From Colletotrichum lupini (Eukaryota > Ascomycota > Sordariomycetes > Glomerellales > Glomerellaceae), in assembly GCF_023278565.1 (NCBI RefSeq), contig NC_064676.1:3038001-3102000 (forward strand): a stretch of 64,000 nucleotides of DNA. The letters run 5' to 3'. Position 1 is the first letter of the stretch; the number at the start of each line of letters is the position of its first letter. Below, piece after piece: positions 35,226 to 45,739 of the stretch. Position numbers and translations under genes: made by a program. The notes under the pieces were generated by a model. That model saw nothing but the letters and a program-made list of their open reading frames with translations. It did not search any database and was not told where the DNA came from.

Positions 35226-36775
35226 ATTAGCATGGCAACATTTCGGTTGTCTCTGTGTATGTTATACTAGGCTCTCTAAAACAGCTCCTTTGTTAGTGGA
35301 GGCGGCAGAGACGAGATTCATCGTTGGGAGCAATATGGGGAGCGATAGAGTGTAAATCAGATGGTCCTTTTTCAATACCTGACTCCTTGATAATGACAAG
35401 ACAAGATTAGAATTTCATGCGCCAAACACATGCCCACGTTTCAAAGTGATGTTCCACGAAGCAAAGTACTACCACAACTTGATGATCAAGCTGCAGTCAC
35501 GAAATGAAGTAGATGAGCCTGCTTCGTGCCATCAGTGGGAAACATCTCGTCAGACGCGGAGTCAAGGAGACAGAGCTGAGTATACTACCGGTCGATACGC
35601 GATGCAAACATCGGCTGTCGCAATCAACGGTGTCTTGAACATGCGTACCCTCGGCCATTGATTCGCCGAAACGCAGTTGCACCTTACTTATTTGTAGGTT
35701 GATAGAACAATGCGAGGTTGGTACATAGATGCATGTCCGTACCCATTTTCATAACTTTTTGTCTTTCCTTTTCAGATAATCAGAAAGTTGTTTCATCTCA
35801 TGTTTTCCTCTCAGACCCCTAGCTCGCACACAAAGTTCTGTGACTTTGCAGGCATTTAAAGTGTCGTTTGTCGCCGATGGCCACCCAGTTTCTGAGCAAC
35901 GACATTGACTGAGGAGTGAGTGGCCGGGGTTTGCGTCGACCTTGAGCAGGTAGTCAGGGGTTGTCAATTGGTGGAAGAGACGAATCTTGGTGGGTCTTTT
36001 GGAGGTGCTCCAGCAACGTGCTCCAGAGGCCGCGCGAGTTAAGAGGACCTTGGGCTGGAAGGAAACGATCGGTTTTCCAGCGGACGGCGCGCTTTCCGAA
36101 CAGTTGGATCCAGCGCTGTGTCCGCTGAGATGACTGCGCTGACAGAACAGAAGCAGCCGAAGGTGGAGAGCACGACGCCGACCAATCCTCTGTTTCCTTC
36201 GTCGCCCGTTGGTGTCCACTTCACCTCATTAAACTGGGCAACTTCCGTCAGGCCTAAAAGCTCCGAGCCGGGGCCTGGCCATCAGTGCCACCTCAAAAAC
36301 ACCCTGCCATCCACTGCCAGTCCTGCCAGAGCCTGCTCACATGGACGTATGTGCCTGCAGCTAACTAGCAACACCACCACTACCACCACCACCTTCCCTT
36401 CCCCCCTCCTCCAACGAAGGAGCTGCCGAGTCAAGAAGAGCGAGCGGGAAAGAGCGTACTTCACTCGTCATCAAGTCCTCCCTCTTCTTGTGAGCTCTTT
36501 CACTCTCCATTTCTGACCAGAAGCAAGCCCTCAACGGTTTGGTTCGTCGCCTTCATAACCCTTCCATTCGGTTCCTCTTATTCACAAGAGAAATCTACGA
36601 GGAACCTTATCAGCGAACCTCGCCTTGCCCACCACGCATTCAACCACCACCAACGCCTAGTCACTCGCCCCCTTCCAACGACAAGAAAACCTCTTGCATC
36701 GATCAACGAGCTTCATACCTTACACGACTCACAACAAATCCTGCCTAAATCGAACCATACAAACCAGAAATCCAA
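35226..36775. other. Gene-poor region, 1.55 kb
   Basis: 3' UTR of cytochrome c1 followed by the promoter and leader of the next gene. An ACC/CCA repeat stretch lies near 36370-36400. No RNA gene, transposon or convincing coding exon seen. Confidence 0.5.
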
Positions 36776-37759
36776 ATGCCATCCGTCGCCGAGGAGTATC
36801 CACGGCTGATGGCGATGGCGTCAGGCAGAAAGCGCAGACGAGACGTCAACGACGCCAACAGCAACGACCTGCATTTGCCAGGCCCCCTGTACGAGAAACT
36901 CGCCCAGTATCAGGCTGCAACGAACAACTGGAACGCTGACAGCGTTTTTGGAGGCAGGCCTATTCAGCAGCAGATTCAACAGCAGCAACAGCAGCAGCAC
37001 CTGGGAGGTAACTTCCCTCGCTTCCCTTCCAGTAATAATGAAGGGTTGAGATATGAGTTTGGATTCTCCCACGACATCGCTGCCTCCGCTGAAGCATCAC
37101 GCCAGAACATCGACTCGGTGCCTCGGAAAATAGCGCCGCTTCCTGTATCCAAGCGACAGCGCATGTTTGACGACGATGATGACAATGATAGTGGGGAGCT
37201 GAGTGGCTTGAATGGCGGCACTACATCACAACACGATTTGCAGCAAAGACGGGGTAGCAGGTCGTCTACAGAGTCTCGCCCTGCCTCCCATGCAGCACAG
37301 AACCAGGCGGATGCAGCTGGCAATAGACCCAGGACGCCCTCGTCCTTGGCACCCTGCCACATCTGCCATCGCCGCCCTACCAAGAAATCAGACCTCGACT
37401 CATTTGCAGACTGCCAAGGCTGTGGACAACGATCATGCTATGTCTGCGTCCGGGAATGCCAGGGCTGGGAAAAGGACGGACGACCAAGCAGCAACGGCGG
37501 CATAAAAAGCACGCAACAGAACCAAGGGCAAGACGGACTCGACCTCTCACGGTCATGTACGATGGATGATGTGGATGACGACAGGCAAAGGCAATCAAGA
37601 GAAGAGCAGGAGGCAAAGAGAACCGGCCGAGCCACTCGGCACAACGGCTGGACGGGCGGTGGTCATAGGCAGATGATCTGCAGTCGCTGTTGTATCGAGA
37701 AGGGTTCAGAGGGCGACATCGTTTGCCTAGGCTGCCTCTCACGCATGGAGTCAGTCTAA
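36776..37759 (+). CDS. Cysteine-rich protein of unknown function with a C-terminal zinc-binding-like module
   Basis: One exon, 327 residues. The N-terminal ~200 residues are low complexity: a basic patch (SGRKRRRDV), a Gln-rich tract (about 16 Q in 26 residues), and an acidic run (DDDDDNDSGE). The C-terminal part has eleven or more Cys/His arranged as CHICH, then DCQGCGQRSCYVCVREC, and after a charged loop ICSRCCIEKG and VCLGCL. The pattern suggests two or three zinc sites, RING/PHD-like in spirit but not matching a family I can name. The start is chosen because the frame opens there with a leader of Pro/Thr-rich, non-coding character upstream. A nuclear role is plausible from the basic patch but is a guess. 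Confidence 0.75.
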   Translation: MPSVAEEYPRLMAMASGRKRRRDVNDANSNDLHLPGPLYEKLAQYQAATNNWNADSVFGGRPIQQQIQQQQQQQHLGGNFPRFPSSNNEGLRYEFGFSHDIAASAEASRQNIDSVPRKIAPLPVSKRQRMFDDDDDNDSGELSGLNGGTTSQHDLQQRRGSRSSTESRPASHAAQNQADAAGNRPRTPSSLAPCHICHRRPTKKSDLDSFADCQGCGQRSCYVCVRECQGWEKDGRPSSNGGIKSTQQNQGQDGLDLSRSCTMDDVDDDRQRQSREEQEAKRTGRATRHNGWTGGGHRQMICSRCCIEKGSEGDIVCLGCLSRMESV

Positions 37760-38532
37760 GGCGGCTGCAACGCCCTGCCGAAGGGCAATATTTCTTGTTT
37801 TCTTGTTTTCAATCATAGCGTTCAAGGAGGTTCTTTTTCGACAGTCAAAACGCCCACGGAAGACGGTTGAGCGTATGGCACTGCTAATGAAGGCATGCAT
37901 ATTCATTTGGTAATGGAGCAAATCTGGGCAATGCTGAGGCAGCATGGGACGTTGTTACTTTTCTTTTTGCCAATGGGAGGACCACCTGGGAGATGTTACC
38001 AGGGAACAGCGAGAGCAAGGGATGGGTTGAAAAATACTCGCGTCCCCTTATTCTCACTACGTTAGGTAGGCTGGAGAGGCGAGAGAGTGTGTGCCTCGTC
38101 TAGCTGTAGTTCAATGTAATTCTACGGCCAACAACACCACAAATTTTGCCAAATGAAGCCACCCCCTATGCTTCAGGGGTTGAGAATATCAGGCAGTGAG
38201 TGAGCCAGGGCTTGTAATGTTGCCTTGCAGTACGTTCCTCAAAGCACACCAACCTGCCACATGAAAAGTTACGTTAAGCGCTATCGTTCCTCTCTGCATA
38301 CTTAGGTTGGGCAGGCAGACTCATCATGTCACTTGCAAATTGCGCTAATGTGAAACTGCGATTGGCACATGAAAAGCATGATCTATTTCTCCTTTCTCTC
38401 GGAAGGTATCACGCCCTCTAGAAGCCTTCCCCGATCCGAAGCCTGCCTATTCTTACAGCCTTTAAATAAAGGACATGACGAAACTCCGTGACCCCCTCTC
38501 CATTCCATCTCGTAGCCCCCGGGTTGCCCATC
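37760..38532. other. Convergent intergenic region
   Basis: 773 bases between the cysteine-rich gene and RPT1, which converge. Nothing recognised beyond 3' UTR sequence. Confidence 0.5.
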
Positions 38533-40017
38533 TTAGTTGTATTGCATGTAGCTGGCCGTCGAGTTGAACTTGAGGTTGGCCTTGATGACCTTGTCCACGG
38601 CGCTGAGGAAGTCCTTCTCCGTCGCCACCTTTCTCCGGGCGCGGATGGCGAACATACCGGCCTCCGTGCAGACACTGCGAAGCTCGGCACCTGTGGCGTT
38701 GGGGCACAGACGCGAGATGAGCTCCCACCGAATGTCACGCTCGACGGACATGCTCTTAGCGTGAATACGCAAAATGTTGGCGCGACCCTCGAGGTCGGGC
38801 AGGGAGAATTCGATCTTACGATCGATACGGCCGGGTCTCATCAGGGCGGGATCGAGAGTGGAAGGTCTGTTGGTCGCGAACATGACCTTGATATTGCCAC
38901 GAGCGTCGAAACCGTCCAGCTGGGTAATGAGCTCCAGCATAGTTCTCTGAACCTCGTTGTCTCCACCGGCACCGTCATCGAAACGGGCACCACCAATGGC
39001 GTCGATTTCGTCAAAGAAGATAATGCAGGCCTTCTTCGTCCGCGCCATCTCGAAAAGCTCGCGCACCATTCTTGCACCCTCACCGACGTACTTCTGGACC
39101 AACTCACTGCCGATGACTCGGATGAAGGTGGCGTCTGTTCTGTTGGCGACAGCTCGAGCGCAAAGGGTCTTTCCGGTACCAGGGGGTCCGTACAGCAGCG
39201 CACCCTTCGGGGGGTCGATACCGAGGTTGACGAACCGCTCTGGCGACAAGAGGGGCATCTCGACGACTTCGCGCAACTTCTCGACCTGCTCCTTTGAACC
39301 ACCAACATCTCCGTATGTAACATCGGGCTTCTCCTCGACCGTCATCATCGTAACACTGGCGTCGATCTTGGGCGGGAGCGGCAGAAGAATCTGGTACTTG
39401 TTCCTATCGACACCCACTCGCATGCCCTCTTCGATATCCGTAGGGCTCACTCTCTCGCCGAGCTGTACGACGAACTTGGCAATCTGCTTGACGTTGATGA
39501 CATATTTGCTCTTAGAGTCGTCCTTCTCGTCGGGAATGATCTTTGTACACCGGGCGACCTGGAGAGGCTGTTCTTCCGACATGCGTTGTCGGTCTGCTGC
39601 TACATCCCAAAGGTGAGGAGGGGCAAGACCCGTATCGGATTCCTAGTCATGTCAGTCCGAGTTGCATCAGCCAAGGAGGGACAGATGTAGCTACCTTGAC
39701 GCCAATCTTCTCATCTACACTCGTTTGCTTCTCCTTGATCTGTTGCTCGAGCTTCTTGATGGCAGCACCGTACGGGGCGGCACCGTAGGTCTTGAGCACT
39801 TGGATATCTCTGGGTATTGTTAGTCAACAATTCATCGTAGCTCGAAGTTGGTGGGGTGAACGGACTCATCGGTAAGCGGTGTGATCTTCTTCTCTTCAAC
39901 CTCGTCGTCTGCGTAGGTCTTCTGGTATTTCTCCCAGTTCTGGCCGGTAGCGGAAGGCTAATGATGCCCGGGTTAACACTGCTATCGAGGGAAGTGGACA
40001 CGCAGGGTCCATACCAT
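38533..40017 (-). CDS. RPT1: 26S proteasome regulatory ATPase Rpt1
   Basis: AAA ATPase subunit of the 19S base, which unfolds substrates and opens the 20S gate. Four exons: 40017-40015, 39957-39866, 39809-39695 and 39642-38533, 439 residues. Exon 1 is the start codon alone: ATG is followed immediately by GTATGG, and exon 2 starts CCTTCC. The joined N terminus is [20 protein letters not shown], then [20 protein letters not shown], the expected Rpt1 sequence. The AAA core has Walker A GPPGTGKT, Walker [12 protein letters not shown], the [23 protein letters not shown], and the protein ends TASYMQYN with the C-terminal region typical of Rpt1. The largest open frame begins only at MSEEQPLQ, so it lacks 90 residues. 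Intron 2 uses the weak donor GTCCGT. The gene diverges from CCT4. Confidence 0.96.
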
Positions 40018-40549
40018 GATGTAGGATGAGGACTGAACGTCCTACTGCCGAATATTATGGATGGGGTAGGTTCGTGGGAATCTTCGTTTTGGATAGTTCT
40101 TGGGAATGGGATCGCGGGGTTTCGAAGAGTGGTCGCGTTGGTCGTCAATCAGTATGGTACTGGGGGTTGGAATCGTGGGATGGAGGTGGTGATGGAAGAC
40201 GGTTCCGTAATCCAGGTTGCCTTGAGCTCCAAAGCACGGGCCACAAATGCGAGGCTGCTGTGGAGCTAGGCCCGGTGTGGGCAAAATGCAAACAGAACTG
40301 ACGGCCCGGCTTAGGTAGCAGGCACATAGGGTACCTTAAGGTACCGGGGCAGGAACAACCTGACGGCCGCTAAAAAATATCCCACCGCCGCTGGGGGGGT
40401 TGCTACCTGAGAGAAAGTGGGCGATCGCAAAAGAAGGCGACAGCGGGACAGGCCCACGACGATACCGATACCTTTGCACTCCGTGTTTAGCTTGTCTTTC
40501 CGACCCCGAGTTCTCGATAACAAGCACAACACAAATCAGTTCTGTCAAA
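40018..40549. promoter_or_regulatory. Divergent promoter of RPT1 and CCT4
   Basis: 532 bases separating two protein-quality-control genes read in opposite directions. It contains a perfect 16-bp palindrome at 40330-40345. I do not see a yeast-type PACE (Rpn4) element. Confidence 0.55.
40330..40345. repeat. Perfect 16-bp palindrome
   Basis: GGTACCTTAAGGTACC is identical to its own reverse complement. It lies about 205 bases upstream of the CCT4 start and 313 upstream of RPT1. Could bind a dimeric factor or be fortuitous. Confidence 0.7.
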
Positions 40550-42336
40550 ATGGCCACTACTGCACCAGCCCAGGCCGGAGGAGGCTCTGGCAATGCTACT
40601 TTCAAGGTGCGAACTGCGCGCTCATAGTGAAGCTTCTAGAGGGGAGCTTATTGCTAACACTTCGCCTACAGGACAAGGAGAAGCCCGTCGCCGTCCGCTC
40701 CTCCAACATTGTTGCTGCTAGAGGTGAGCAAGATGAACAGACCTGCAAGCTTCCCAGATCATCAACTGACTCGACCTGACTGCTAGCCGTCGCCGATGCG
40801 ATCCGAACCTCTCTGGGCCCCCGCGGCATGGACAAGATGATTCGAAGTGGAAAGGGCGAGACGATCATTACCAACGACGGCAACACAATGTTGAAGAGCA
40901 TGTCTGTCATGCACCCGACAGCAAAGATGTTGGTCAACCTTTCGGCGGCACAGGACGTGGAGGCGGGAGACGGCACAACATCTGTGGTTGTCATTTGCGG
41001 CAGCTTGCTCGGTGCCGCCGATAGACTGCTGTCAAAAGGAATCCACCCCTCCGTCATCTCAGAGGCTTTCCAGAGAGCTGCTGCCGCAGCTGTCGAGGTT
41101 CTCCACGACATGTCACAACCCATTTCCCTCACCGACACAGCATCCCTGCTTCAGGCAGCCAACACATCTCTTTCCTCCAAGATTGTGTCGCAATACTCCA
41201 ACATCCTCGGGCCCATGGCTGTCAACTCCGTTGTCAAGACCATCGACCTCAAGACGGCAGACAATGTCGACCTAAAGAACATCAGAATTGTCAAGAAGGT
41301 TGGCGGAACTATCGAGGACAGCGAGCTTTCGGATGGCTTGATCTTGACGCAGCCTGTTCTCAAGGGTGCTGGTGGTCCCGCAAGAATCGAGAAGGCCAGA
41401 ATCGGTCTTATTCAATTCCAGCTTAGCCCTCCCAAGCCCGATGTAAGGCTACCCCTCAGATGCCCCCTTTTCCGCTGTTGCTGACCAATACAGATGGAAA
41501 ACACCATCCAAGTGAACGACTACAGACAGATGGATAAGATCGTTAAGGAGGAGCGTCTTTACCTTCTCAACATGGTCAAGAAGATCAAGAAGGCCAAGTG
41601 CAACGTTCTCTTCATCCAGAAGTCCATTCTTCGCGATGCTGTCAACGACCTGTCCCTGCACTTCCTCGCCAAGCTTGGCATTCTTGCCGTGAAGGATATC
41701 GAGCGTGATGAGATCGAGTTCATCTGCAAGTCTACCGGCTGCAAGCCCATTGCTGATGTCGACTCATTTACAGAGGACAAGCTCGGATCAGCCGATCTCG
41801 TCGAGGAGGTTCAGTCCAACGGAGCTCGCATGGTTAAGGTGACCGGTGCCAAGGCCACTGGCAAGACTGTCTCCGTCGTTGTTCGCGGCGCCAACTCTCT
41901 CATTCTTGACGAGGCCGAGCGCAGTTTGCACGACGCCCACTGCGTTGTTCGTTGCTTGGTGAAGAAGAAGGCTTTGATCGCCGGTGGTGGTGCTGCTGAG
42001 ATCGAGATCGCGTCTCAGCTCTCCAAGCGCGCGCGTGAATTGACGGGCACCGAGGCCATTTGCTGGAAGGCATTTGCCGACGCTCTAGAGGTTGTCCCCA
42101 CCACTCTGGCCGAGAATGCCGGACTTAACAGCATCAAGGTCGTCACCGAGCTTCGTCATAGACATGAGCTCGGCGAGAAGAATGCAGGGGTCAGTATCAA
42201 GTCCGGCGGTGTCAACACCAACATTTCCAAGGAGAACGTCCTCCAGCCTCTGTTGGTAAGCACCAGCGCCATTGAGTTGGCAGCTGAGACGGTGAAGATG
42301 ATTCTCAGAATAGACGACATCGCCCTTACCAGATAA
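40550..42336 (+). CDS. CCT4: Chaperonin TRiC/CCT subunit delta (Cct4)
   Basis: ATPase subunit of the cytosolic chaperonin that folds actin and tubulin. Four exons: 40550-40606, 40672-40723, 40787-41442 and 41494-42336, 535 residues, phases consistent. Chaperonin signatures appear in order: [43 protein letters not shown], and near the end [20 protein letters not shown]. The delta subunit is identified by [17 protein letters not shown] and [20 protein letters not shown], which match the CCT4 apical domain. The C terminus is [11 protein letters not shown]. The third intron (41443-41493) falls exactly between LSPPKPD and MENTI. Confidence 0.96.
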
Positions 42337-43339
42337 GGAGGGGAATATGAGTCACGAAATCAAAAACAAAAAGTAAAAGGGGAAATCCAGGCTTGATGAT
42401 CATGTACATTACGGCTACCTGGCTTGATTGCGGTGTAGACGTGGGTGGGCCTGGAATAGAGGCGTCAAAACTATTAGAAGCTGAGAAGCAATTGATCACA
42501 CCAGATACCTTGATGACACCTCAACCTAATCTCATTTGCCTTTTCTAATAACATTCACTTTGAGCATGGAAATTACCCTGGCCAAACTTGCTTTACTCGA
42601 TTCCCACTCGTTCTGGTACATCTAGAGTAAGGCACTAAGTCGTGAATCAGCCTATGCCTGTTTCCAGCCTTCAGCCGGCGATTTCTGGCTTCCCCTTATC
42701 AAATTCGCCCACCCCTCGCTATATAATAACCTAGTCAGTTTGTCCAACGTTCCTCCATCAGCTGCTCTTCTAAATACGGCAAACAGAGCGACCTCCTACC
42801 AACTTCAACTCCAAACACTCAATATATTCGATAGGGTGGATTGCTGAAATTTTGTATTTCACAATCATAAGCAATTGGTCTTCATCAGTAAAACACGTGT
42901 CATTCTTTTAGTCTAAAAGGGACATCCGGCGCCAGAGCCCTCTCAGTCAAGGAGTGGACAATGCTACTCAACGATGTTGAGAGCATAAAGAAGAACGACA
43001 TGACCTTTCATCAGACAGAGAAGAAGAGAAATACAATAAGCACACGTCCTTCCAATCAGCCAAGTTGACATCTCCAGCTGGGGTTACCAACCATCGTCAC
43101 CTGCCACTTTTTGACCCCTCCATATCACCAGCGTCAGCGCCTGAGCACCATAGATGTAATTGCTGGTTGGTTCGTACGTTCTTTACTTTCGCAGAGGCGT
43201 GAACTCGTCAGGAATATCGGCGGCAGAAGTGACGTTGGGGTCGGCTGCAATGGTGAAGCTAGATAGTGAAGAAGCAGTCAGCAACATCATTCTATGTTTG
43301 AAGGATTAAAAACGGAATAACAGATCATCTGTGTGTTGT
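42337..43339. other. Intergenic between CCT4 and the secreted-protein gene
   Basis: 1.0 kb between converging genes. A possible extra exon of the next gene (43183-43258, minus strand) is discussed under rejected items. Otherwise nothing recognised. Confidence 0.5.
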
Positions 43340-43919
43340 TCAGAATGTAAGGGAAAAGATTCGTGGAAGCGCATACTAAACAGAGAGTTAGCGGTGTCTC
43401 TGTCATTGGTCTCTTGGGGTATAAATATCATACCAGTCTGTCAAGCTTGTCGGCCTCAAGACCAACAAGGTTATACTCGGACCCGTCAACAAGAACCAGA
43501 GTATCAGGCTCCTGGCTAGACTCGCACTTCTGCTCCTGCCCCTCACCTTCAGCGGCAGCACACGTCTCCTCGCCGGCCTCCTGAGGCGCCCTCTTCCTGT
43601 TCACAAAGCCGTAGCCGGCACCGGTAAAGAGGAACCCGCCAGAGCGCATGCAGACGGACGTGGCGCCGGCCGAGAGGATGGTGGCACGGCGGTTGCGGCA
43701 GTCGCCGCCGTCGTAGCCTCGGGTCTCGATGCGCCAGTTGGACGGAATGTAGCGGAAGAGGACGCTCTCGGCCGTGGCGCCGACGCAGCATCGGTTCGGG
43801 TCGATGGCTCTGCAGACGCGGAAGTTGCCGCCGCAGTTTTGGCCAAAGTGTTTCTGGATGTCGATGGCCGAGACCGAGACGGCGGCGGCGAGGGTGGTGA
43901 TGAGTTTGAAGAAGTGCAT
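43340..43919 (-). CDS. Small secreted cysteine-rich protein (effector-like), function unknown
   Basis: Predicted exons 43919-43434 and 43375-43340, 173 residues, joined across a 58-nt intron (GTATGA...CGCTAACTCTCTGTTTAG). The start at 43919 is chosen because it begins a clear signal peptide (MHFFKLITTLAAAVSVSA) with likely cleavage before IDIQKHFG; an upstream in-frame ATG at 44042 adds a His/Pro-rich tail that would bury it. The mature part has about nine Cys (CGGNFRVC, NRCCVG, GDCRNRR, SVCMRSG, EETCAA, QKCESS), a Gly-rich centre and an acidic Gln/Glu tail. No family is recognised. If intron 1 is retained the protein ends one residue later at 43428, so the last 11 residues are uncertain. It stands alone between housekeeping genes and the biosynthetic cluster. 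Confidence 0.65.
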
Positions 43920-45739
43920 TTTGAGGGTGGAAAGGGGGTGTTGGAGGTGGAAGTGGAAGTGGAAGTGATGACGGTTGGATGGGATGGTGATGTGGTGATT
44001 TGCTTGCTTGGTCTTGATGGTAGAGGATGAAGAGGATACCACGAGATCATAACTCGGAGCGGTGTGGACCTTTTATAGATTTTCAATACTCTATCAATGA
44101 GACTCATCTTGTGGAATCATTGTCTTCTTACTTAGCCATGCAGGCAGCAAATGCTTCGCTTGATTCCCTCACACTGTCTGGCCACATGGAGGAAGCAAAT
44201 TAGAGACTCACATCCCATCGACTCTCAAGATGACCTGGCAGTAAGCCCTAGATGTCTTCTGCCTTTGATTATTTCGAATTTAACTTGATCTAAACAGGCA
44301 AATCTATGTCGTTGCGACTTGCAGCCCAGGCCCTAGATACCTGCGATACTCTGTAAGTTCCAAGTGGCACGTGAGTAAACTTGTCTTTCAGTAAGGTCTC
44401 GAGTTCCTCCTCAGCATTATCAAGGTTCCCAAATGCATAAGGGGTTGAGAGTAGAGAGGCATTTTAGGATATGGCATATAATGCTCCTCGGTGCTAGCGT
44501 TCTGCAGGGAAATGGATAGTTGTATGCCCGCCTCACGTCAGACAGACAAGATGTCTCACTTTTACGAAGAGGATAGTGATGATTAGCAATTTAGCCAGCT
44601 TTGATCAGTCCAACTCAGGATCCCTATGACCCACGTTATGTGTCTCTATATTGCCAAAAACGATTGAACCAAGAACTTGGCTGTAAGCCGTAGTCGTGCA
44701 TTCGGAGAATAATGCAACATTGGTTGGAAGCTAGTCGCGGTCCCTCCCGTCGAACCATCCCTTTCGGGCGGCTGCGAGCGTTGTCTCACTGCCGCTCGAT
44801 CTTGTCTTCCTATCGGAGTCGTCCCTTCATCCGAACGTTGCATCCCTACCTGATGGCTTGAGAAGGAAAACGATCAGCCACCTTGCCTCGCCAAGTCAAT
44901 GTGACTGAGACTCCTGTGGCCTCCGTAATCATCTCAACCTCTAAAGGACGTAGCAAAAAAGCCCTCATGAAGCCAAAAGCAAGACAAAATGTGCTAGGCA
45001 ACTCAAAAACTGTCCGCTCCATGGCTTGGCGGCTTCAGCTGTGCCCCGCGATACTTCTGACTTCCCGTTCTGGTAATATGTTCTAGTAGGACTTGACAGC
45101 TGCGGCAGGTCCGCCATCTTATAGCTGAACAAGCGCACCACTTTCCCCAATGATATTATATCAACGAGAAGAAAAACATAGTCGCTCGGATTTAAGGACC
45201 GCCTGCTTAAATACTTAATCTCTAGTTGTCAACTCCCAGAAGAAGGGTTGAAGTGGTCGGTGAGACGGCCAATCGAATTTCCACCCCGCGCATAGGGCTG
45301 ATCGGTTCACTGCGATTTCAACCCACTCGGAGTGGTCATGGCCAAGATGGTTTCTTCTACTTCGAGTATGAAGAGCAAGATATCATTTCAACTTTCATTG
45401 CACAGCTGGTACCGTTTCTTCGAGCATTTTTCTTACCGTAGGCTGGTTCTTGAGTAATAGTATAATTAGGTCTGTGAAGTAGCGTTTGAGTGGCAGCCAT
45501 AGGTTCTGCATCAAGTCAACGCCTTTCCGGCGTCAAGTTCTGAACATGAACGCGATTAACAAACTTGTAGAGAATATGGGGATATAAAATCACAGGGCAA
45601 ATCGAAAATTATAACTTGAACTACGAGTTATAGAAACAGACTAGAGTACTGTTTACACCTCTAGTCGACATTCTCCCACAATACCATATATACCAGCATA
45701 ATGAAATAAGAAAAGGTCCCTTAGAACCTATGCCTTCAT
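43920..45739. other. Gene-poor region left of the biosynthetic cluster
   Basis: 1.8 kb. It includes a short GGAAGT/GGAGGT repeat at about 43942-43967 in the leader of the secreted-protein gene, and AT-rich sequence with short unconvincing frames (for example 44883-45086). No transposon, tRNA or 5S rRNA pattern found. It marks the border between conserved genes and the cluster. Confidence 0.5.

Noticed and set aside
43183..43258. Possible extra last exon of the secreted-protein gene coding FTIAADPNVTSAADIPDEF and ending PLRK
   Set aside because: It looks protein-like and is preceded by an AG acceptor, but the exon before it reaches a stop in the only phase allowed by the strong first intron, so no consistent model includes it. 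RNA-seq would decide.
44640..45086. Possible 5S rRNA, tRNA or transposon relic left of the cluster
   Set aside because: No 5S consensus, no cloverleaf and no transposase-like frame; only short unrelated open frames.
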